From Lasiodiplodia sp. COLG20 (Eukaryota > Ascomycota > Dothideomycetes > Botryosphaeriales > Botryosphaeriaceae), in NCBI GenBank assembly GCA_009801085.1, contig VNWV01000004.1, positions 930,001 to 994,000 on the forward strand: a DNA stretch of 64,000 nucleotides, written 5' to 3'. Below, in pieces: positions 35,039 through 46,254 of the stretch. The position numbers and the translations under genes were made by a program. How positions within the stretch are numbered: the stretch's first letter is position 1; the number at the start of each line of letters is the position of its first letter. Under the pieces are notes generated by a model, which saw only the letters and a program-made list of their open reading frames with translations, searched no databases and was not told where the DNA came from.

Positions 35039-36232
35039 TCACCCACTTTCCTCTTTGACTGCTGGGGGATAGCGGCGCATCGTCCCGTTGTCCGAATGGT
35101 AGTGCATCAAATCCATCACTCTCACCCTCCCCTGCTGCAAGCCGAACTTCCTCATTAGCAAGATCTCTAGCCGGGCCATGTCTACATTGTGCACCAAACC
35201 CATCTCCTCCATGAGGCTGTTCTCCGGCGTCAGCACGCAGCGCACCGCGTCGACTATTTCAACCGCCTCGATCCCGTACCTCCGCGCCACCGTCGCCTCC
35301 TTGTCGCAGCCCACCAGCGGCGGCGGCAGCCGTATGACGACCTCGCGCCACGCACGCAGGTACTCGTAGCTGTGCCAGTGAGTATTAGCTTTCTCGGACG
35401 TGTCGCAGTCGAGAAACAGCAGCCGGTTCGTCGACGACGACCTGAACTGCTTGTGGCGGTCCGCGGCGATGCTGCGCACGACGGCCTCCCACTCGGGCGG
35501 CGGGTGCGCGATGAAGTTCTTGTTGAAGAGCGAGAGGGTGAGGATGCCGTTGACGGGCGTTGGCGCGGCCACCCACGCCGCGAAGGCGCCCAGCGACAGC
35601 GGCGCCGCTCCCCGTGGCTTGAGCTGCTCTAGCCACGCCTGCTCGACGAAGCGCATCTCGGCGCGCACGGTGCGGTTGAGTAGGTAGAGGTTCTGCATGT
35701 ACAGGTACGACGCCACCTCTTTCCGGGAGAAGAGTGGGCCGCGTGGTTTGGCCTGTAAGATCTTTTCCACGCCGGAGATTGTGTTCGGAGTGAAGCGTTG
35801 GATCTCCTTGATGCGGATACCGCGGGAGAATTCGAGTTGGGCGACGTAGGAGCCGTTTTCTGGGCTCATGGGCGCAAACGTGCTAAGGACCAGGTAGAGG
35901 ATGCGCTGGCGCAGTTCCGTGGGGAGGCCCATGAAGGTGGGAGCAGCGGCCTTTGACTCGACGGGCATAGCTGCTTTGGTTTCAGGGAGTGTAGCAGAGG
36001 TGACATGGGCGCTGATGGTGGAGTTGAGCATGATGTTGTCGGATGCGGTCGCGTGAGCGGTCTGGGAGCTGTCCGTATCTTCTAGTTGCAGGTGCGCGAC
36101 GACATTCTCAGTACCTTGACTATCCTTGCTGCTTTCGTTGCTGTCCGAGATTGGCGACGAGGTACGGAGGAGGATATTAGCAGACTCTTTGGCGGCCATG
36201 GCGCTGTCTGGCGATGTGCTCGTAAGGTCCAT
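35039..36232 (-). CDS. F-box-like domain protein, unknown function (paralog B)
   Basis: A single exon of 397 residues. The first 95 residues are Ser/Thr-rich and disordered. At 101 starts MGLPTELRQRILYLVL, an F-box-like first helix. The downstream blocks correspond in order to paralog A (4617-5863): PLSLGAFAAWV against LNLGDFSAWV, GILTLSLFNKNFIAHPPPEW against NIHITLLLFDEPFVRDPPPAY, YLRAWREVVIRLPPP against YTRAWVAVLRKFSPA, RYGIEAVEIVDAVR against RLGIRGVDVVNMLR, and LLMRKFGLQQGRV against MLVGRLGLPSDRV. The Lys/Glu-rich insertion of paralog A is absent. A role in substrate recognition for a ubiquitin ligase is possible but rests only on the F-box-like helix. The gene is intronless, while paralog A has one intron. 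Confidence 0.87.
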   Translation of the reverse strand: MDLTSTSPDSAMAAKESANILLRTSSPISDSNESSKDSQGTENVVAHLQLEDTDSSQTAHATASDNIMLNSTISAHVTSATLPETKAAMPVESKAAAPTFMGLPTELRQRILYLVLSTFAPMSPENGSYVAQLEFSRGIRIKEIQRFTPNTISGVEKILQAKPRGPLFSRKEVASYLYMQNLYLLNRTVRAEMRFVEQAWLEQLKPRGAAPLSLGAFAAWVAAPTPVNGILTLSLFNKNFIAHPPPEWEAVVRSIAADRHKQFRSSSTNRLLFLDCDTSEKANTHWHSYEYLRAWREVVIRLPPPLVGCDKEATVARRYGIEAVEIVDAVRCVLTPENSLMEEMGLVHNVDMARLEILLMRKFGLQQGRVRVMDLMHYHSDNGTMRRYPPAVKEESG

Positions 36233-36730
36233 GTTGGGCCAAAGCCGTTCGGTGCCAGTGTGGCCGCAGGTAAAGAATCAAGTAGATGTAGGGTGGCGGG
36301 TCATGAATGTTGGCAGGTGGAAATTTTTGAAAACGGGGTTGTTCTGCTTGGGTGTGGGTGTACCATAGTACCCGACCCGCGGCGCTAGCTACCGGTGCTC
36401 ACAACACTTCTACTTAAATCCCCAACCACGAAAGCAATTGCCTTCACCCACTCTTCCCTCGCTCACCTGATGTATGCACGTCAACTTTCAACCGGTCTCA
36501 CTTTGATTGCCACGGCATACTACGTTCAATTCCCCTCCGTCCATGCAAGTCATAATTCCATTTGATACCCAGTCTCCAGCTCACTTACCACGATATTTCG
36601 AAAAACCGCTTCACTCAAATCATTTACCCTCTAATGAAATTTATCTACATGAGAGCTACAGATTTTCAACATTCACAGCTCCATCGGACATCCTACACTT
36701 TTCACTTGCACAATCGCGATGCTGAAACCT
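36233..36730. other. Spacer between paralog B and TAH18
   Basis: About 500 bases. Should hold the promoter of paralog B and the 3' end of TAH18. No supported gene. Confidence 0.45.
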
Positions 36731-38759
36731 CTACCAGGTCTCCTGTCTAAATCTTCCCGCTTTGACCATTCCTCTCAACGTCTCCTCCGCCTCAGTCTCA
36801 CTCATCCCTCCTTCTTGCTTGATGACATTCTCCAGCGCCCTCCTTACCGCCTCCGGCATCTTGCCTGAGCTCCCGCACAAGTAGATCCTCGCACTCTTCT
36901 GGAGCAAGTTCCAGATTTCCTTGCCATGCTCGCGAACGCGGTCCTGTATGTATATCTTCTCTCGCTGATCCCGCGAGAAAGCCGTGGCGAGCTGCATCTT
37001 CTGCTTCTCCGTGCGTTCGCGCATTTCGTCCGCGAAGAAGAAGTCCGCCGCGGCGTTACGGTTGCCGAAGAAGAGGATGGTGTCATCCAAGCTGGGCGCA
37101 GCACTGCCAGCGTCATCCTGGCGGAGGAGCTCCTTGCCTTGAATGATGGAGCGGAGAGGCGCAACGCCCGTTCCTGGCCCGATGAGGATGGAAGGTGCCT
37201 GCAGATCCTCGTCGGAGAGACGCATTGCGCCTTCGATGAGTTGGACGCGAAGTCTCTGCGCTGGCTTGAGCTCGCTGAGGTAGTGCGAGCAGACGCCCCA
37301 CCTGATGCGCTTTATGACAGTGCGGTACTTGACAATTGCGACTAGGAGAGTGACAGTACAATCGGTAGATTCTGGATCTAGTTTTGTCAAGTCGGCACTG
37401 GCGATGCTGAATTGGCGGGGTTTGAGAGGAGGGAGTATGCCGAGGAGGTATTGGTATGGGATCCTGACGCTGGTGAACTCTTGCAATACCTCGAGGATGC
37501 TGCGGCGTGGGCGAGTGGCGTAGTCAAAATAGTCGTCGATAAGCTCGGGGTCGTTTGGCCTTGCAAATTCCAATAGACGCTCTTTTTGGTCCGGATCAGA
37601 TGCGAAATATGCAATCAGGGCGAAGAATGAGCGGTGGGGTACCGCCATGATGTCCAGGTGGTTGGTGAGAAGGCCGAAGAGGGTGTTGTGAAAGGGAGCA
37701 CGGCCCAAAGGATGTTCGCGCGGGGGGTTACTGTCGAACTGTTCCCAGTCATATTGGACATCCAGAGGTGCATGTGCTATCGATCCGTAACCCTGCAAGT
37801 CAATGAAATCTTGGACATCCGAGGGGAAATTCTTTGGGTAGAGCTCAAGTATGTCACCAGGACTGTAAAACGCGCGGGGTTTTTCTATGACGTTACCCTT
37901 TGCATCTGCCCGCGGTATTTGACGCGGAAACCTTATGTCAATCCGTCGGACATCCTGCCAGTGATCCTCAGGTGTTACGCGCGTGTTTGATACGACTTCA
38001 GCGGGCTCATGGTCTGGTTCCGTGCTAACGTGCGCGCAATCGAGATCCGAGAAACTCTCAAGAGTCTGGATTGGCTTTTGGAGCTGCTTTTCTTCGGCAT
38101 TCTCATGGATTTTGAGAAACCACCTCGGTTTGAGGAACGTATCGTCGGCAAGCGGCTTTACATCCGATGAAAGAGGACAGGTTTCTAGCAGCTTTTCTCG
38201 GAGCTTATCGACCCATGGTAGAAATGTAGCATCAACACTTCAGGCAGCTTCGATTAGCGAGATAAAAAGATGAACAATTCAGGAGTAGCTGACTTACCCT
38301 TCCGGGTGCTGCTCGTCTGCTTCTCCGGCTTCAATGAGACGTTGAGCGCCAAGCTGTTCTATGCGGTTGCCCAATTTTCGGTGAGCCCAGTTGAATCTAA
38401 TAGAGGAGGTGAGCACTACGATTGCATTCTTTCAATCGCAAGGGGACGTACTGGGGATACGAGCTATCGCCCAGTCCGAAGGACGTGAAGATACAGTTTT
38501 CCAGGCAGTTCGCTGCTAGCTTCTTGCTTCGCAGCTTTCGAAAGAAAAGTTGCGCATTTCTAGGCAAGTCTCCTTGGCCAGTTGTTGATATGACTATTAG
38601 AACGACTGAGGCGGTTTTTAGGTGTTGTGGGGTGAGAGCGTTCAGTGGCTTGATCGTGGTCCAAATGTGCAGCCGGCGAGTGAGCTGGCTCAGCTGTACA
38701 GCAAGCTCCTCTGCGTTTCCAGTCTCAGAGCCATATGTCACAAGGGCGGAGTGGGCCAT
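36731..38759 (-). CDS. TAH18: NADPH-dependent diflavin oxidoreductase of the cytosolic Fe-S pathway
   Basis: Three exons (38759-38452, 38396-38298, 38237-36731) give 637 residues; yeast Tah18 has 623. The flavodoxin domain (about 1-150) begins ALVTYGSETGNAEELA, the FMN phosphate loop, and has VISTTGQGDLP and FGLGDSSYPQFNW. A linker leads to a ferredoxin-reductase-like part: RQFSIAS for FAD, GPGTGVAPLRS for the NADPH ribose and phosphate, and LCGSSGKMPEAV with the conserved Cys near the nicotinamide. It ends in Trp, as usual for diflavin reductases. Tah18 passes electrons from NADPH to Dre2 for cytosolic iron-sulfur assembly. The first intron splits the PQFNW block, and the second uses an AAG acceptor, which is rarer but is the only one that keeps the frame. 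Confidence 0.94.
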
Positions 38760-40629
38760 GGCGGCGAGATAGAGCTGGTAGAGATGTCACTGCTCTTTTT
38801 TGGTGTTGCGGGCGACATCAGGCGCGAAGATCGGCCTGGGGCCTGCGCTTTTGGGTTGGCGGCGGGGCAAATCAGTGCGAGGTCGGACTCCGGCGGGGCA
38901 CAATTTTGCTCTCGCCAACTACTGCGCCTCCACACTATGTGAAGCCATCCTGAGCGTAATTCTTGTTTGGTTGCACTCGTTCTTACCCTTAATTCATCCT
39001 TGGAAGGCTGTCACATACCCATTTTTAGCCGTATAATCAGCGGAGGGCACAAATACGCAAAGACTATTTTTTTTTAGAAGCTGTGAAAATCATCCGTGGG
39101 ACACTGTGCGACTGCCAAACGGCGGACAACGCGATAGCAGCCAGCGGATGTGATTGATCAGACACGGACGCTCAGACCTCAGCCTGAGAGCAGCGAACGG
39201 CGCAATGGAAAGTACCCGATTTGGCTGTCAACGGTCTCTAGATCACGGGCGGCTCGGACACCATGTCGGATGTGGAAGTTTTTGCCACTTAGGCTGATCT
39301 GCAGGCACAGGCATTTCAGCCTTAGAAATGGGGAGGGATCCTCTCTGACATCAATGATCGCTGCAGCATTCAAACCTTGGTGCACTGCACCGAATCCTCC
39401 GCGGAAGCTTTCCCGAGCGTCAATGGCAAAAGCAAGCTGACATTCGGCGATCGTCTACGCGGCATTGCTAGCCGCGGCGGCAAAGGAAAACGGCGCGAGG
39501 CCCGTGGCACGCATACAGGCTAGACTCCCAAGAGTTCCAGAATTCGAAATTGCGTCGCCAACGGTGGCGTGGGCGTCGGCGAAGATTGCGACGGAGCAGA
39601 TCTCCGGCAGCTTTTGTGGAGCAGGCGGAGTGGAACACAGGGCCCGTGCCTGAGGCGCCGGCTACGCCTGCTGCTCCGCCGTCGCCGCCAGCAGACGTCG
39701 ACGAGCTGCGCGAAGGGCCGGCGGTGGTGAGCAGGCGCTTGCTGGGCCTGCCAATGTTCTGCCGCGGCATTCGCTCCATTTCCGCCCGCGATCGGAATGT
39801 GCCAGCAAGCGTGCCAGCACTGTCGGCGGCCGCCCGAGGCGGTAAGCAAGCAGCCAGTAGCAACGGCAGGCCAGCGGCAAAGGGGCGCGGCTGGCAGACT
39901 GCCGCCCCTGATGGCGCGCACAAGGGATGCGGTTGGGCGAGACCTCAAGCCAGTGCTGCTGTGCATTGGTGGGTCAATGGCGCTGTGTAGGCGCGTGGTG
40001 AGAGCGCGCACAGCAGCGCCTGCTGCCTTTGGCGCCGTCCTGCTGCCTGCAGGGCGGTTGGTACCTGCTTCCGCCCAGCCCGCTCCGCCAGTCGTTGGCA
40101 GCGGCGGGCGGCGCATCTGGAGGGGTAGTCATGTGTGCGCATGGACGGCGGGCAGCGGGCGGCTTCCGCTGGCGGCTGCGGGCCACAGCACACGCACGCG
40201 CAGCCGGGCGCACTGTTGGCGCTCGCTCTTGCACTCACCGCACTTCGCTGGGGCGATGACGCTGGCAACTGGGGTGTGGTGGGCGGCAGGGATGCCGGTC
40301 GCCGTCGCCCGATGCGGCTAGCGCCTTGTCCGGGCGCACCTGCGGCGGAGGGCCTACAAATTTCGACATAGCAACGCCAGCACCACCTCCCTTTCGCACC
40401 CCGTCAAACACCAAACAAGCCAGATCTCCCTCTTGACAAAGCTCAATCTCCAGCTTTCGGGCACTTAGCTTCCCACTCCAACCTCCCTCGTCAATTTTCC
40501 CACCACTCCAGGCGGTCATCGACAACCTCTCCTCCCGCTCCAGAGCCTCGACCAGGACACCCCCAGCTTTCGCAACCCACACGGTCTTCACACCCGCGCT
40601 CGTGTCATCCTCCATACCGTCCAGCCAAC
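38760..40629. other. 1.9-kb intergenic region with a GC-rich half
   Basis: The first 0.6 kb is ordinary spacer and the TAH18 promoter. From about 39440 to 40330 the sequence is strikingly rich in GC and CpG, with Ala/Arg/Pro-rich open frames in several registers on both strands, none of which looks like a protein. The last 250 bases are CT-rich and should be the promoter and leader of the RRM gene. Confidence 0.5.
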
Positions 40630-41954
40630 ATGTCCGCTCCTGAAGTCGATAGCGCCACCGCCCAGATGGCCAACACCACCCTCAACGAGCCCACCGGCAC
40701 TGCCGAGGGCGCCAGCGTCGGTGCTGGCGGCGACAAGCCCATCAACGCCTCCGAGAACGAGGCTGTCATCGCCAGCGCCGCTGAGGGTCGGCGACTCTAC
40801 ATTGGGAACCTCGCATACGCGACCACCGAGGGAGAGTTGAAGGAGTTCTTCAAGGACTACTTGGTGTAGGTGGCCTTTTCGACGCCGCCGCCCCGCAAGC
40901 TAACGCCACGTGCAGCGAGTCCACCTCCATCCCGACCAACCCCCGCACCACCCGCCCCGTCGGCTACGCCTTCGTCGATCTCTCCACGCCCTCTGAGGCC
41001 GAGCGCGCCATTGCCGAGCTCAACGGCAAGGCCATCCTCGACCGCAAGGTCTCCATCCAGCTCGCTCGCAAGCCCGAGGCTCACGGCGAGGGCGCCGCCA
41101 GCGGTGGTGAGGGCGCCAATGGCAACGGCAACCGTCGTCGCACCTCCACTCGTGGCCGCGGCCGCGGCCGTGGCCGTGGCGGTCGTGCTGCCCGTGGTGG
41201 ACGCGTAAGTGCAACCGTTGCCTGTGGGAGCCATCAGCTAATATGAATCTTCCCCAGTCTGACGAAGCGGCGCCTTCCAAGGAGGATGGAGCTACTGAGA
41301 CTCCGGCCGCTGCTGACCCGGCTGCGAGCGCCCCTACGAATGTACCTGGCCAAGTTGTTCCCCTAACCGAAACGACAAACGAAGCGCTCACCGCTGAGAA
41401 GGGTGCTGAGGGCACAATCACCGTCAACCCGTCGAAGACCGGAAAGACCCACGTCCAGAGGGAGCGCAAGCAGCGCGGTCCGCCCGAGGATGGCGTTCCC
41501 TCCAAGACCAAGGTCATGGTCGCCAACCTGCCGTACGACCTGCGGGAGGAGAAGGTCAGAACCCCGATCGATGTTGTATCTTGAGCTGAGTACTAACTGT
41601 TTGCAGCTTCTCGAGATCTTCAAGGACTACCAGCCCCAGTCCGCCAAGATCGCCCTCCGTCCCATCCCCCGCTTCATGGTCAAGAAGCTCCAGGCCCGCA
41701 ACGAGCCCCGCAAGGGCCGTGGTTTCGGTTTCGTCACTCTCGCTTCGGAGGAGCTGCAGCAGAAGGCTTGCACCGAGATGAACGGCAAGGAAATTGAGGG
41801 CCGCGAGATCGCCGTCAAGGTCGCCATCGACAGCCCTGGCAAGGAGGACGAGGCTCCCGATGCTCCCATCGAGGGCGCCCCCGCCACCGAGGAGGCCGCT
41901 CCTTCGACCGCCGAGGGTTCTGCCGAAGCCACACCCGCTGCCGCCTCCACCTAG
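40630..41954 (+). CDS. RNA-binding protein with two RRM domains and an RG-rich linker
   Basis: Four exons (40630-40865, 40916-41204, 41258-41554, 41607-41954) give 389 residues. RRM 1 (about 52-130) has RNP2 RRLYIGNLA and RNP1 VGYAFVDL. Then comes an RG-rich tract (TRGRGRGRGRGGRAARGGR), a likely site of arginine methylation and RNA contact. RRM 2 (about 225-330) has RNP2 KVMVANLP and RNP1 GRGFGFVTL, with a long loop inside. The last 50 residues are Ala/Pro/Glu-rich. Each RRM is split by an intron. Codon choice is strongly biased to C-ending codons, which suggests high expression. The exact ortholog is not recognised; roles in mRNA export, stability or translation are all possible. Confidence 0.88.
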
Positions 41955-43083
41955 GCAACCCGCTGGGAGGCAAAAGACCGCCGCGACTAGTGGCGTCTTT
42001 TACACTTTTCCCTCTTATGTATCGATCACGTCTCTTTTGCACGAGGTCTTTTAAGGAATGGGAAAAGTTCTTTACGATTCTGTTTTCTTGATTCCGAGGG
42101 AGTTCGAGCGAGGCACGACAGGCATGAAAGTCGTCTTTCTTTGAACCTTCTTCCTTACGATTGATGGGTAAAGGATTTCGACTTTTGCATGCCCGCAGGC
42201 CGGGATATGGCGAAAAGCAACAACACGATGACAGAAATATTGAATAATATAATCTTGCAAAGTCCTTTTTCGCCCTTTTGTCTTTCTCTCCTATTCAAGA
42301 AGAACTTGATTCGGGTCTCTTCTCACTACTTGATTCTCTTCTATGTCTGTAAAACTAGCACTTTTTTTTTTTTTCCTTCTGCTTTTCCTCTTGATGACGG
42401 CCTTGGTATTTGTTCCCGCAGTGGAGACAGCCTATTGATGAAAGTACGCGATTATGACAAAATGAAAAAAGTTCTTGCCTTCGACCACAAATCACACAGC
42501 AGCCTGTGTCATCATTCTTGTCTGCTGGGAGTTGAGCGCGGAATGCTTGTGACGGTGACATCAGCCAAGACATTGTAGAAGCATGCTTAGCGCGGGAACA
42601 TTGACCTCATGTCGGACTAATTCCGTCCGAGATCGTTCTCAAACTCGCCCAATCAAAGCGTTGGTCTGTCAGCTCAAGCTAGATGAGACCGTATACTATG
42701 ATCGCCGCGGCAATTCGGCTACGATTCATGTGTAACCTTGACCATCTTGAGCGTCTCTGTTTTTACATTTATGAGAAAGAGGGACCAGATTAGTGGATTA
42801 AGTTGATTTAATATTCTAGAAGGATTGACTGACTACATGAGGAGTGGAGGAGAGCCGTACATCTACCGTACGTACAAGCATGGTTGTCAAACAAGGAGAT
42901 ATCTCTAGAAATACAGTATCGAATAGAAGAAAAAATATAGGATTTTCTCACCTCCTTCTCTTTCACAACATAATACTTTTCCCTCTTCACCCGTCTCTCC
43001 CAATCACCATAATATTTCTTTAATTTTACATAAACTCCTCGGCACACGGAGTTTCTTTCCAACTTCAAGGTGCTGGACAGAAC
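41955..43083. other. Convergent 3' region, AT-richer, no gene seen
   Basis: About 1.1 kb between converging genes. A run of 13 T occurs at 42362-42374. Open frames are short or low-complexity. A longer-than-usual 3' untranslated region for either gene is possible. Confidence 0.5.
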
Positions 43084-46029
43084 CTAATACCCGCCTCCCC
43101 TCAGCTCGGTCAGCACCGCCCTCAACCTCGGCCCGGACACACGTTCGAATCGATCAACGCTCATGACGAAGGTGCCGCGGCCTTTCGTCAGGCTGCGCAG
43201 GTGCCGCAGGTAGCCCACCATTTCCTTCAGCGGCACGCGCGCCGTGATCTGGCGCTGGCGTTCGTGGCTGCCGCCCAGCACATCTCCGCTCGAACCGCCG
43301 CTGCTACTGCCAAAGGGGTCTGGCGGCGCGTAGATCTGTCGTGGGTCTATGAGTGGTAAGTCCTCTTCGTCGGCGCGAGACGAAGTGCTGCTGTCCGGGG
43401 CCGTGAAGGCCGACGACGACGACGTCTCGAACGAGGTAGGGGCGTCCTCCTCGTCGAGGGACACGACCTGGCCGCCGCGCGCGCTGCTGATGTCGTGCAC
43501 GACGGCGCCGAGGTCGCGGTCCGGGACGGCGATGGCGACGCGCATGACGGGCTCCATCAGCGCGTTGCCGTCGGCGCCGCTGCTGGTCGCGGCGGAGCGC
43601 AGGGCCGCCGCCACGGCCTGCCGCGCGGCGCCCGACAGCGCGGCGGGCGTCGTCTCGGGCATGATGTGCGTGGCCGGGTCGAGCGTGATGGTCACGGCCG
43701 TGCTGTGCAGCGGGAAGCGGTGCGTCGGGCCCCGGGCCAGCGCGGCCGAGGCGCCCGTCGTCAGCGCGGTGATGAGGGTGGTGAACGGGAGCGTGTCGGG
43801 GAGGCCGGGCGCGTCCGGCTCGACTGATCGGCCGGCGGTGTCGATGGTGGGGTGGTGGATGACGAGGCGGTTGTGGGAGTCGAGCGGGAGGATGGTGGTG
43901 TGCGGGTCATCCTCCGTGTCTTCGACGGCGGCTTCGGAGGAGGCGAGAGGAGAGACGCTGGCGGTGCAGCCGGCCCGCGCGAGCTTGCCGCCGACCTCGC
44001 GTGAGAAGAATTCCGTGCTGGGGCTGGGGGTGGTGACGACGGCTTCGCGGTAGCCGATCTCGATTGAGCCGGTCGAGGCTTTGGCCTTGAAGTCGTTGAG
44101 GAGCCTGTCGCACGCAATCTCCAAGTGCAGCTCACCCATGCCAGCCAGGTGCGTCTGCCCGCTCTCCGGGTCGAGTGTGACGGACAGGCTGGGGTCTTCG
44201 CGGAGAAGGACTGAGAGCGTGTCCGAGAGATGCTTCTCTTCGGAGAGGCTATCCGGCTCGACGCTCGTGAAGAAGACGGGCGGAGGAACGGCGATGGGCC
44301 TGAGCTGGAGAGAGTTTATGGGTGCGGGAGGGCCGTGTTTGGGATTCGCACCAGTGTACACGATGAGCGTGTCTCCGGTGCGGGCGTGCTTGAGGCCTGG
44401 AATCACGCCGATCTGGCCGGCGGGGATTTCGTCGACCTCGACGGCATCGTTGGCGTACATCTTCAGCAATCTTGGTACCTTTTCAGTGAGGCTAAGATTT
44501 GTGTTGAAGAGAAGCGTGTTGCGCGTGAGCGTGCCGGAGTAGACGCGGACATAGACCAGGACACCCCGTTTACTGTCGTTGACGACCTTGAAGGCTAGTG
44601 CACACGCCTGCAGCTTGGACAGCTGTAATGTGTCTTGCGTCTTCGCCTTTGCAGCGTTCTTTTTGTTACTTTGCTGTGCACTCTTCTGGGCAGCCACAGC
44701 AAGCTTTCCGCTGAGAAGGTCGTTTAAGCCTCCACTGGTAGATCCGACCTTGACCCCAGCATCAGGACGCTCCTCAGGCGACGGAAGCAGGTCAACGACA
44801 GCATCGAGGAGTGGCTGGACTCCAATGTTGCGGAAGCTCGCACCTGCGAATGTGGGGATCACCCGCTGCGGGCTCTGGAGAGTACATCTTCTGAGAGATT
44901 CAGTGATGTCCAAGCTCGGTATGGCAAGATGATCCTCGTCATATTCAAGGAACTTTTCGACCATCTCATCGTCATGCTCGCTCAGAAGCTCTACCAGCGC
45001 AACTCGTGCCTTCTTTAGCTCGGCAGCCAGCGAGGGGTTGACACTCTCCATTTCCTTCAATGAGTGCAACTTGACGGTCTTGCCGTCGCCGCCTTCTTCC
45101 CAGAGCATGCCTCTTAGATGCACCGCATCACCGACACCGACCAGCTTCCCAGTCCCATCTTTCCACCAAGGGATCTGGCATACGGCGGGCCATCCGTGCA
45201 GTCTGACGCCAATCTCTTTGATAGTCCGTTCAAAAGCCGCTCCATCGCGGTCGAGCTTGTTGACAAAGATGATGCGGGGGATCTGATACTGGTTGGCCTG
45301 CTTCCAGACTTGTTCTGTTTGGGCTTCGACACCAGCCACTCCATCGAGGATGCAGACTGCACCGTCAAGGATACGAAGGGATCGGAGGACCTCGAAGGTG
45401 AAGTCCGCGTGACCGGGAGTGTCGATGAGGTTAATGTTGTGCGACGAGGTTGATCTTGGCAGCGTCACTTTGCCACCTGCGGGGGATGAAGGCGCAGTTT
45501 GGTTCGGATTGGCGCTCAGCGGTGGCCAGTGGAATGATATGGCAGCAGACTGGATCGTGATTCCGCGTGCTCTTTCAGCTGGTAGGAAATCGGTGACAGT
45601 CGAACCCTCGTCGACATCTTGATGCAGAGTGAGTAGGTTGGCACCAAACAGACACAAAGGGATGAAAAATAGTCGGAAAGGAGAATATGAGGCTCAAACA
45701 ACAAACGAAAGGGAATGTCGGATGATTATAGGGAAAAAGAAAATACCCTACCTCCCAATCGCCGGGTAAAACCACTGTAGTAGAGCATGCGCTCAGTAGT
45801 GGTTGTTTTACCCTATATACGATCAATATAAGGCAAATACAAGAGCCATTGACAGGCGTACCGCATCAATGTGGGCTATGATGCCAATATTCCTCGTCCG
45901 CTGGAGAGCATTCTCCAAGGCGGCGGTGCCCGGCTGGGCGGCATGGCGCGACACCGACACGTGAAAGGCTCGCGCGCAAGCTACATTACGGACGCGAAGG
46001 CTGGCTCGCCATGCGTGATTCAGGATCAT
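43084..46029 (-). CDS. MEF2: Mitochondrial ribosome-releasing factor 2 (EF-G2 type GTPase)
   Basis: Three exons (46029-45862, 45812-45752, 45617-43084) give 920 residues. Residues 1 to about 35 are Arg-rich and amphipathic ([20 protein letters not shown]), a matrix presequence. The G domain shows [15 protein letters not shown] (G1), [10 protein letters not shown] (G2), DTPGHADF (G3) and [11 protein letters not shown] (G4). Domains II to V of the EF-G fold follow, with GMGELHLEI and a C-terminal half-beta domain ending in RGGGY. The order and length fit EF-G2, which works with recycling factor to split mitochondrial ribosomes, rather than EF-G1. The G1 motif is formed only after splicing out a 49-nt intron. 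The second intron is 134 nt with an AAG acceptor. A GTG in frame upstream was rejected in favour of the ATG. Confidence 0.93.
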
Positions 46030-46254
46030 CCCAGCGACAATGGCCGACACTGCAGCGGGTGGATGTTGTTGGAATGCAGCGAGAGGCGGATGAAGACGTT
46101 TGACGAGGTTAAGCCGGTTTAGGCAGGGATGGGCGAGGGCCGATGTTGCGGCCTGTCAGCCAAGACACAGCTCCAGCACCTCCAGCATTGCGACTCCTCC
46201 GCACATCCATCCCACCCTCCGCACCCGCACCCGCCCCAATCTCCTAGCGGCCCC
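46030..46254. promoter_or_regulatory. Short divergent promoter, MEF2/VPS17
   Basis: Only 225 bases separate two divergent start codons. The gap is pyrimidine-rich near VPS17 (repeated CCTCC, CCACCC). The two genes probably share regulatory elements. Confidence 0.5.

Noticed and set aside
39520..40116. Ala/Arg/Pro-rich frames on both strands of the GC-rich block
   Set aside because: Long frames exist in several registers at once, as expected from composition; no start context, intron signals or motifs support any of them.
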